Below are positions 18,955-26,485 of a stretch of DNA of 64,000 nt, piece by piece. Under the pieces are notes generated by a model. That model made no database searches and was not told the origin of the DNA. It saw only the letters and a program-made list of their open reading frames with translations. The DNA comes from Phycisphaerae bacterium (GTDB lineage Bacteria; Planctomycetota; Phycisphaerae; SM23-33): contig JAGXKT010000005.1 of assembly GCA_018335035.1 (NCBI GenBank), positions 62,001-126,000 on the forward strand, in the 5' to 3' direction. How positions within the stretch are numbered: position 1 is the first letter of the stretch; each line of letters starts with the position of its first letter. Both the position numbers and the translations under genes were made by a program.

Positions 18955-20226
18955 ATGGCGAAAAAACGAACCAACGAGCTGACCGCGGGCCTGTTCGTGA
19001 TCGTCGCGCTGGGCGCGACGCTGGGCGTGGTGCTGTGGATCGGCGCGGCCGAGTTGTTCAAGCCCACCGGGCAGACCGCGTACTTCTACGTGGACCCGTC
19101 GGCCGGGTCGCTCGGTCTGGCCGAAGGCAGCGTCGTGCTCATCGGCGACGCCCCGATCGGCAAGATCACGGACGTCGCCTACGACGCCCACGCCGGGCGG
19201 ACCGTCTATCGCGTTCGCGTCGAACGCGGTGACGTGCAGATCCGCAGCGACGCCCACGCGACCGTCTCGCTGGCGATGCTCGGCACGGCCCAGCTTGTCA
19301 TCAAGAACCCCGGCTCGCCTGACCAGCCCCCCGCCGACGCGGCGCACGCCGTGCGTGTCACGGGCGGGCTGTCGGCCGCGTTCGACCAACTTACCGACAC
19401 GCTCAATACCGTCGGTTCGCTCGCCACGAGCGTCCAGAGCGAGCTGACGCCGAGCAATCCCGAGGCGCTGATCGCCAAGCTGCACGCCATTGCCAATCAC
19501 GCCACGCAGATCGCCGCGAACCTCAACGCGCAGCTTGATCCCGACGCGTCGGATTCCGTCATGGGGCATATCAAGAACGTCTCGCGCCACATCGACGAAG
19601 AAACCGACCGCAGAGCTGACGGCTCGCTGATGCACAAGGCCCACGGCGTCGCCGACGATGCGACCGTGATGGCCGGTAACGTCCGCGCCGCCACCGGCGA
19701 CATCAAGGCGATCACGTCCGACGCGCGTCCGAAGGTCGCCAAGATCCTCACGCACGCCGAGGCCACCGCCGAGGGGATGGCCAAGGACCTGCCCGGCATC
19801 TTCGAGCGGCTGCGCAAGGCCAATGACAAGATCCTCAAGGTCGCCAACGACCTGTCGGACGTCTCCGGCGCGACACGCGAGATCGTCGTGCTCAATCGCC
19901 ACAACATCGATCACATGATCGAGAACATGACGCGGGTGTCCGAGTCGCTGAAGGCAACGGCGGCCGAGATTCGCCGAAGCCCGTGGCGTCTGCTGCGCAA
20001 GCCGGAGCGTGAGGAAGTGGCGACGTACGACATTCTGACGGCCGCGACGGCGTTCGGACAGGGCGCCGCCTCGCTGGACCGCGCGGTCACCAAGCTCCAG
20101 ACGCTGGAGGGCGAGGCGGTCAGCCGCGACGACCCGCAGGTCAAGGAAATCCGCCAGCACCTCGCCGAAACGTTCGCCAAGTTCAAGGCCGTCGAGGACG
20201 CCCTCTGGAAGCAGATGCAGAAGTAG
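18955..20226 (+). CDS. mlaD: MlaD/MCE-domain protein
   Basis: N-terminal TM then PSAGSLGLAEGSVVLIGDAPIGKITDV (MCE core). Confidence 0.85.
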   Translation: MAKKRTNELTAGLFVIVALGATLGVVLWIGAAELFKPTGQTAYFYVDPSAGSLGLAEGSVVLIGDAPIGKITDVAYDAHAGRTVYRVRVERGDVQIRSDAHATVSLAMLGTAQLVIKNPGSPDQPPADAAHAVRVTGGLSAAFDQLTDTLNTVGSLATSVQSELTPSNPEALIAKLHAIANHATQIAANLNAQLDPDASDSVMGHIKNVSRHIDEETDRRADGSLMHKAHGVADDATVMAGNVRAATGDIKAITSDARPKVAKILTHAEATAEGMAKDLPGIFERLRKANDKILKVANDLSDVSGATREIVVLNRHNIDHMIENMTRVSESLKATAAEIRRSPWRLLRKPEREEVATYDILTAATAFGQGAASLDRAVTKLQTLEGEAVSRDDPQVKEIRQHLAETFAKFKAVEDALWKQMQK

Positions 20227-20284
20227 CGGGCAGCGGGTAGCGGACAGCCGTCGGCAATCAGCGGTCAGCCCTCAGCAACAGGCC
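20224..20284. repeat. Short-period degenerate repeat (GGTAGCGGACAGC / CAATCAGCGGTCAGC type)
   Basis: gcagcgggtagcggacagccgtcggcaatcagcggtcagccctcagcaaca. Confidence 0.5.
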
Positions 20285-20315
20285 TCACCGGCACCCGTGC
20301 CGCACGCACGCGGCG

Positions 20316-20972
20316 TCAGGCGTCCGTCGAGCCCGTCGCGCACCACGCCAGCATGCGCAGCAGGATCGTCCGGTACGTCGGGGCGGCCCACTCCTCGGCG
20401 AAATGCCCGGGTGCGAGATACGCCACGCGCCCCGCCCCTTCGCGGCGCGTCCAGCCCATGGGGTGCACTTCCTGCTCGTGCACCGCGGCGAGGCAGACGT
20501 CGATATCCGCTGAACACTGATGGAAGTAGAACTCGTCGAACACGGTGAACGCAGACAGGCCGTGCGTGATCGCGTTGCGGCAATGCCGCGGATAGACCGT
20601 GAACGAAAACGGCTTGGGGTGCTTCGCGAACCGCCCGCCGATCAGCTCCCGGTGAGCGGCGTTGCTCTCGCAACACACCGAGGCCGAATGCACGCCCAGC
20701 AGACCCTTGCCGCCGCGGACCCAGGCGCGCAAGGCCTCGATCTGCTCCGGCGCCAGGTCCCGCCCGTAGCGCGTGCCGTCGAAGGCATCGCCCAGCGAGG
20801 TGTACAGCAGCACCGCGTCGCAGTGCAGCGCGTCGAGCCGCGTGAAGACGTCGTGATCGTACGTCGCCTCGACGGCGTAGCCCTGCTCTTGCAGCAGCGG
20901 GCCCATCGCGGCCTCGAAGCCCTCGAAATCGTGATGGGCGCCGCCGAGAACGATCAGGATATCGCGTGCCAT
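20316..20972 (-). CDS. ThuA-like (trehalose-utilization/glutamine amidotransferase-like) domain protein
   Basis: ILIVLGGAHHDFEGF...LRAWVRGGKGLLGVHSASVC...GHFAEEWAAPTYRTILLRMLAW. Confidence 0.75.
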   Translation of the reverse strand: MARDILIVLGGAHHDFEGFEAAMGPLLQEQGYAVEATYDHDVFTRLDALHCDAVLLYTSLGDAFDGTRYGRDLAPEQIEALRAWVRGGKGLLGVHSASVCCESNAAHRELIGGRFAKHPKPFSFTVYPRHCRNAITHGLSAFTVFDEFYFHQCSADIDVCLAAVHEQEVHPMGWTRREGAGRVAYLAPGHFAEEWAAPTYRTILLRMLAWCATGSTDA

Positions 20973-20983
20973 CGTCCCGGCTC

Positions 20984-21694
20984 CTACCACGGTAGCGCCC
21001 GCCCGTCATACTGGAAGAACCGCGGCATCTCGGCCGCGTCGGGACCGGTGATCAGGCGGAACAGCGCTTCGGCCGACTCCTCGGGCGAGAAGCCCATCTC
21101 AGGCGATCCCATCCTGGTGCGCATGCCGCCCGGATGGATCGCATGCACGCTGAAACCCGACGGCGAGAGGTAGTTGTGCAGGATTTGCGTCTGCATGTTC
21201 AGCGCCGCCTTGGACATGTTGTAGCCGAACCCCGCCCGCCGTTTGCAGTCGGCGATGCTGCCGGCCTCGGACGAGACGTTCACGATCCGCTTCAGCGCGC
21301 CGTTTTTCAGCAGGCCGAGGAATCGTTGCGTGACGCGCAGCGGCCCGATGGCGTTGACGTCGAACACGCGTCCGATCGCGTCGCAATCGACGTCCTCCAG
21401 CGGCTGCCGCGCGCCGGTGTGGATACCCGCGTTGTTGATGAGCATATCGAGCCGGTCGGTGTGCGCGGCGACCGCGTCGCCCGCCTCCCGGATGCAGCCC
21501 GGGTCGGTCACGTCGAGCCGGACCGGTATGCACGCGTCCGAGGCCTTGGCCAGGATCGGCGAGTCGGGCTCGATGTACCCGGCGAAGACGACCCAGCCGT
21601 CGTCCAGAAACGTCTCGACGAATGCGTAGCCCAGACCGCTGTCCGTGCCGGTAATCACCACGTGGCGTGTGTCCGGCGCGTCATCGGTATTCAT
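20984..21694 (-). CDS. SDR family oxidoreductase
   Basis: VVITGTDSGLGYAFVETF, NNAG, VNVSSEAGSIADCKRRAGFGYNMSKAALN. Confidence 0.9.
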   Translation of the reverse strand: MNTDDAPDTRHVVITGTDSGLGYAFVETFLDDGWVVFAGYIEPDSPILAKASDACIPVRLDVTDPGCIREAGDAVAAHTDRLDMLINNAGIHTGARQPLEDVDCDAIGRVFDVNAIGPLRVTQRFLGLLKNGALKRIVNVSSEAGSIADCKRRAGFGYNMSKAALNMQTQILHNYLSPSGFSVHAIHPGGMRTRMGSPEMGFSPEESAEALFRLITGPDAAEMPRFFQYDGRALPW

Positions 21695-21713
21695 GAGCAG
21701 AATCCTTTCGCCT

Positions 21714-21775
21714 AAATAGGGACAGTCACCATTTTTACATCTTCATCGCGGCGAAAATGGTGACTGTCCCTATTT
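21714..21775. repeat. AAATAGGGACAGTCACCATTTT inverted repeat, locus B
   Basis: Perfect 22-bp arms around an 18-nt loop. Confidence 0.95.
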
Positions 21776-23069
21776 ACGCCCCGCCGGCGATCCGCTTGAA
21801 CTGTTCCATGCGCCGGCGGTAGGCGCTCTGGGCCATGGGCCCGTCAAGCAGCGGATCGCCCGTACGCTGCATCCACGCGTGCAGCACGCCGATCAGCTCG
21901 TCGCGCTTGCCCGCGTGGGCCGGGTCGGCTGCCAGGTTGTGCCGCTCGTGCGGATCGCCGGTCAGGTCATACAGCTCCAGCGGCGGATGGTACATCTCGT
22001 CGGGGTTCAGGGCCTTGGCGACCTCGACGTAGCTCTTGGCATTGTTGTCGTAATCCGGCGAGGTTTCCTGCCACGGCGCGAATTCGAAATTCGCCACGAG
22101 CTTCCATTGTCGGCTCCGCACCGCACGCATCGGATCGTAGTACGTGTGGTACGTCTTTTCCGCGAAGACGTATGCGTTTTCCGTGTAGTCGCCCCCGTCC
22201 AGCAGCGGCCGGAAGCTCCGACCGTGCAGATCGGACGGGCACGCCAGCCCGCACAGCTCAAGCAGCGCCGGCATGACGTCCACGTTGCTGATCATCTCCC
22301 GGCGAACCACGCCCTCGGGCAGGCCCGGACCGGCGACGATCAGCGGCACCTCAATGCCGGCATCGTACAGCGTCAGCTTGGCCTGGGGAAACGCGATGCC
22401 GTGGTCGGCCGTGAAGACCACGAGCGTGTCGTCGGCGATGCGCGACGCCTGAATCGCGTCAACAATGCGACCGAAGGCCGTATCCATCGCGCAGATCGAT
22501 GCTTCAATGTCCGCAAGGTCCTCGCGGACCTCCGGGATGTCCGGCAGGTACGGCGGGATGGTGAAGTGGTCCGGCGCGAGCGGCTCGACGCCCTCGTGCA
22601 CGAACGGACGGTGCGGCTCGAAAAAACCGACCTGCGCGAACAGCGGCCCGTCCGCCGGCTCGTAGTCGCCCAGAAGCGCGCAGACCTCGTCGGCGAGCTC
22701 CCCGCACGGGCGCACCGGGTGGATGTGCTCATAGCCGCAGCGTTCCGGGCTGGCCGCTTCGTGCTGCACGCCAAACAGGTGCGTCTCGTACCCGCTGCCG
22801 CGCAGACGCTGGACCAGGTGCGTCTCGTCGGCGTTCAGGTCGTTTCCGAAGCCGCCGTGGGCCAGCCCGACCACCCCGTTGGCGTGGGCGAACCGCCCGG
22901 TCCATAGACCCGCCCGCGAGGGGCTGCACTGCGGCGCGGTGCAGAAGCTGTTCTCAAAGCGAACGCCCGAGCCCGCGAATGCGTCGATCCGCGGCGAGCG
23001 GATATCCGACCGCCCGTAGCAGCCGAGGTGCTGCCCGAGGTCGTGACAAATGACGAAAACGATATTCAT
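21774..23069 (-). CDS. Sulfatase family hydrolase
   Basis: MNIVFVICHDLGQHLGCYG, sulfatase motif CSPSRAGLWTGR, VVFTADHG. Confidence 0.92.
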   Translation of the reverse strand: MNIVFVICHDLGQHLGCYGRSDIRSPRIDAFAGSGVRFENSFCTAPQCSPSRAGLWTGRFAHANGVVGLAHGGFGNDLNADETHLVQRLRGSGYETHLFGVQHEAASPERCGYEHIHPVRPCGELADEVCALLGDYEPADGPLFAQVGFFEPHRPFVHEGVEPLAPDHFTIPPYLPDIPEVREDLADIEASICAMDTAFGRIVDAIQASRIADDTLVVFTADHGIAFPQAKLTLYDAGIEVPLIVAGPGLPEGVVRREMISNVDVMPALLELCGLACPSDLHGRSFRPLLDGGDYTENAYVFAEKTYHTYYDPMRAVRSRQWKLVANFEFAPWQETSPDYDNNAKSYVEVAKALNPDEMYHPPLELYDLTGDPHERHNLAADPAHAGKRDELIGVLHAWMQRTGDPLLDGPMAQSAYRRRMEQFKRIAGGA

Positions 23070-23452
23070 GGCGCGACCTTCGTTTGCCCGCCCTTCCGGT
23101 CTCCTACCCTCGCACAAGCGCACGCGGCGTGCACGGGTTTTCTGCGCACGCGCCTTGCGGGTTCTGGACGACGGCGAAGCGCCCGTGCGTCTGCATCGGA
23201 TTGTTCATCGCCTGCTCCCTTCCGGGCGCCGCGCGTCCAGGGGTGGTGATCGCAGAGGCCGGGTGCCCCGCGCGGCCGCACTGTAGCCCGCCCGTCGCGC
23301 GCGGCCCAAGACCGATCGCAAGGCGCCTGTCGCCACCGCCCATACCAAAGTGTCCTGAAGGCCTCTGCCGGGCGTGCGGCCGGTTCGCCGCGTGCCAACG
23401 GTCTCGTTTCGGGCGGCTTTCGGCAGAATATTGTCAGGAGGCCGGGATTCCT

Positions 23453-23481
23453 TTGACAAGATCAAGTGAAGCCCGTATAGT
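23453..23481 (+). promoter_or_regulatory. Near-consensus sigma70 promoter TTGACA-17-TATAGT upstream of RNA candidate copy 1
   Basis: TTGACA 23453-23458; TATAGT 23476-23481. A second -10-like TATACT lies at 23574-23579. Confidence 0.65.
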
Positions 23482-23596
23482 GTCAATGCGAGCTCGCGCA
23501 TCGCAAGGCGTCGTGATGCAGGAAAAATCGGAAAGGCAGAAAAAAACAGTAGAGAAAACCGTGTCTTCTGCCGTATACTAATATAGAGCGAGCGAC

Positions 23597-23665
23597 AGGG
23601 GCTGCTCCCCCCAGCCCCTACGGCCGGCGAGGTTTCTCCTCCTTTCCCTCGCCGGCTGCTTTTTT
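23597..23665 (+). ncRNA. Candidate sRNA copy 1: two hairpins with anti-SD loops, then U-tract
   Basis: AGGGGCTG-CTCCCCC-CAGCCCCT, then GCCGGCGAGG-TTTCTCCTCCTTTC-CCTCGCCGGC and TGCTTTTTT. Confidence 0.7.
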
Positions 23666-24028
23666 GCGCCGATGCACCCGTCGGATTTTGCGGATTATGC
23701 CGATCCGGCAGGCAAACTGGCCCGTGCCATGGTAGGGTTGATCGCCTAGGGTCTGCCCTTAAGCCGAGCCTGCCTGCCGTGCTGTCCCCATGAGGCCCGA
23801 GACGTTCGAGCGTCGCAGCGTGATCCGCATTGCGTGATGGCCGGGTGTCCCGGGGATGCCTGATGCCGTCTCACGGTCCGCGCCCCCGCAATCGCGTCGC
23901 CTCCTCCGCCGCCCGGCGGCCTTCCGACACCGATGCCGGGTCTGCATTTCTCACAAAAACGCCGGCGAGTATCGAACCATCCGGCGCGGCGCCGCGTAGC
24001 AAAATACAGACACGTTCAGTACGACTCC

Positions 24029-24097
24029 AAGGGCTGCTCCTCCCAGCCCTTGAAGGCCGGCGGGGTTTCTCCTCCTTCCCCCGCCGGCCCTGTTTTT
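24029..24097 (+). ncRNA. Candidate sRNA copy 2: same architecture as copy 1
   Basis: AAGGGCTG-CTCCTCC-CAGCCCTT, then GGCCGGCGGGG-TTTCTCCTCCTTC-CCCCGCCGGCC and CTGTTTTT; paired differences from copy 1 preserve both stems. Confidence 0.7.
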
Positions 24098-24104
24098 CAT
24101 ACCG

Positions 24105-24157
24105 CTGTCTTGTTGATTCGTTGGCTCGTTCACTCGTTATCTCGTTGACTGGCTGGT
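24105..24157. repeat. Octamer-period degenerate repeat (NNCTCGTT)n
   Basis: cttgttgattcgttggctcgttcactcgttatctcgttgactgg. Confidence 0.75.
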
Positions 24158-24244
24158 AAATGGGGACAGTCACCATTTTCACCGCGGCGAAACCGGCGAA
24201 ATGGAACGACCGGGCTGCGATGAAAATGGTGACTGTCCCTATTT
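24158..24244. repeat. AAATRGGGACAGTCACCATTTT inverted repeat, locus C
   Basis: AAATGGGGACAGTCACCATTTT...AAAATGGTGACTGTCCCTATTT. Confidence 0.95.
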
Positions 24245-24304
24245 ACTCAGCCAGACCGCCACGCGGCCGCAAGACTGCGACGGCACGTCCAACTCTGTGG
24301 GGCC

Positions 24305-25231
24305 GTGGCGCCGGAGATCGTACCCCGCGTTGCCACGGAATTCGTCAAAACAGACCGGGCGTGGTTGCTGCGGGAACTTGCGCTATCAGGCACCAAAGAG
24401 CCGATGAACGATGTCGTCGTCGCCATGGCAGATCGCATCTGCACGGACGACGGACCGGTCGCCAGCACCCGGCCGTACTGGCGGCAGCTCATTGCAATGG
24501 GCAAGAAGGCCGCCCCCGCAGTCGCCGTGCTGAGCGAGGGGTTGCGCGACCCCGCCGCGGCGAGTCGGATATTGCAGGGCGGACATGCCTATTTCGGTCG
24601 GCTGCTGAAGAACAACCCCAGCGACAGAGCCGTCGAGCGGCTCAGCACCGTGATGTCCGCGCACCCGGACCTGATGAACTCGGCCGCCGTTGCGCTGGGC
24701 TACAGCGGCTCGCCGAAGGCCGTCGACACTCTCATCGCCCGGCTCAAGGCCGGCAGCAGGGAGTCCCCCAATCGCCTTCACCCCGTGATTAACGCGCTTG
24801 GGCGGCTCGGCGACGCACGCGCCATCGAGCCGCTACGTGCGCTCGGCGTGTCCGGACCGGTGCTCAGCGCGCTGGTCGCCATCGATGCCGACGCCGCGCG
24901 CGACACCGCGCTGCAGGCCCTCGACAGCACCGCAGCGGCCGAACGCGCCGCGGCGATCGACCATCTACGGCGATGGGACGTCGTGCCGAAGCTTCCGGAC
25001 GAACGGCGCGCCGCGCTGATGGAGCGGTTCTTCGTGATGACGCGGCAGGAGGAGGACCCGGCCGTCATTCGTCGGCTCGGCTGGCTGCTGCTGGAGGCCG
25101 TGCGAGAGTGGCATCTTGCCGACGCGCGCCGCGTGGAAAAGGCGTTCCGCGCCATGCGCGGCCGCGTGCGCCGGGCGCCCGTGACCGGGTGGGTTGATGA
25201 CTGGCTCGGCAAGCTGCGTAAGAAGCCGTGA
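24305..25231 (+). CDS. HEAT-repeat protein, possibly 5'-truncated
   Basis: Repeated helical segments (SAAVALGYSGSPKAVDTLIARLKAG, HPVINALGRLGDARAIEPLRAL); GTG start, frame open upstream into the inverted repeat. Confidence 0.65.
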   Translation: MAPEIVPRVATEFVKTDRAWLLRELALSGTKEPMNDVVVAMADRICTDDGPVASTRPYWRQLIAMGKKAAPAVAVLSEGLRDPAAASRILQGGHAYFGRLLKNNPSDRAVERLSTVMSAHPDLMNSAAVALGYSGSPKAVDTLIARLKAGSRESPNRLHPVINALGRLGDARAIEPLRALGVSGPVLSALVAIDADAARDTALQALDSTAAAERAAAIDHLRRWDVVPKLPDERRAALMERFFVMTRQEEDPAVIRRLGWLLLEAVREWHLADARRVEKAFRAMRGRVRRAPVTGWVDDWLGKLRKKP

Positions 25232-25350
25232 CCAGCCCGACGCGGCGACGCCGACGCGCGACGCGTCGTCGTCGACCGGACCCGCCCCGGCGCCGCAACG
25301 GCCGCGTACCGGCACCGAACCCCGGATGGGATGAGGCCACGCTTCGCAGG

Positions 25351-25640
25351 GCAAGCGAGATAACGAGGCAACGAATCACCCGGCTTCGTCAGGCGACGAC
25401 TACGCCGTGGCAAGCGAGTCAACGGATCAACGCATCAACGAGGCAACGAGGCATGGTTGCTCGCTGCGCTCGCAGCCCATGGCACCTCCGGCTCGCAGCC
25501 GATGGCGTCCCGGATCGCGTAATCGCCGCACACCGAGTCAACGAGATACCGAGTGAACGAATCAACCCGGCTTTGTCAGACGACGACTCCGCCGTGACAG
25601 GCGAGTCAGCGAATCCACGAGTCAACGGTTCAATGAGACG
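25351..25640. repeat. Patch of AACGAGTC-type octamer repeat with CCCGGCTTYGTCAGRCGACGACTMCGCCGTG module (two copies)
   Basis: Module copies near 25379-25410 and 25566-25597; a third, inverted copy at 29652-29702. Confidence 0.85.
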
Positions 25641-25716
25641 ACGGCGCCCCCTGCTCGCTCGAGGCGAGAGAGGCGGCCGCGTCCGTCGTGCGCCGCGCGA
25701 GCGTGAGCGGGGGGGG

Positions 25717-26271
25717 CTACCCCTTGGCGGGCTTCTTGCCCTGCGGGGCGAGCATGAGCGTGATGCGCCGCCCTTCGCGTCGCGTGGGGCGCTCGGTCTT
25801 GGCGAGCTCCCCGAGCTGCTCCTGGATGCGCTCGAAGACGCGGTAGCCCTCGTCGACGTGGGCCAGCTCGCGCCCGCGGAACCGCAACGAGAATTGCACG
25901 CGATCGCCGCGTTCCAGGAACTTCCGCGCCCGGTCAACTTTGATTTTCAGGTCGTGCTCGCCGATCTTCGGCGTGCGGATGCGGACCTGCTTCATCTCCG
26001 TCTCGTGGCGCTGGGCCTTGGCCTTGCGCTGCTTCTTGCTCTCGGAGTACTTCCACTTGCCGTAGTCCATGATACGGCAGACCGGCGGCCGGCTGTTCGG
26101 CGCGACCTCGACGAGGTCCAGCCCCGCCTCCTGGGCGCGCTGCTGGGCGTCCTTGGTCTCCACGATGCCCACCTGCTCGTTGTTCTCGTCGATCAGACGG
26201 ATCGGCGAGATGCGAATGCGGTGGTTCACGCGCAGGTTCTTGCCGCTGTCACGTGCGTAACGTTTTGCGAT
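25717..26271 (-). CDS. infC: Translation initiation factor IF-3, apparent AUC start
   Basis: [62 protein letters not shown]-like IF3 core. AGGAG lies 8 nt before ATC at 26271; in-frame TGA just upstream. Confidence 0.9.
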   Translation of the reverse strand: [184 protein letters not shown]

Positions 26272-26485
26272 GGTAGGATCTCCTCAGGTTCATCCCGGCC
26301 GACGGCGGCGGGCACGCCCCGTCGCGTCCGGCCGGCATCTTATCTCTCAACCACGGAGCCCACGGAGGACACAAGGCGTTCTGTGTCCGCAGATCACCCG
26401 GCGAGCAACGCGTTGCTCGCCCTGCAAAAAGTTCGCGGGCAACAGGTCGTGTATATTATAACATAAACTGTTCAACAACAAGCGC

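Noticed and set aside
18589-20160. 523-aa minus-strand ORF opposite mlaF/mlaD
   Set aside because: Antisense to two confidently assigned Mla genes.
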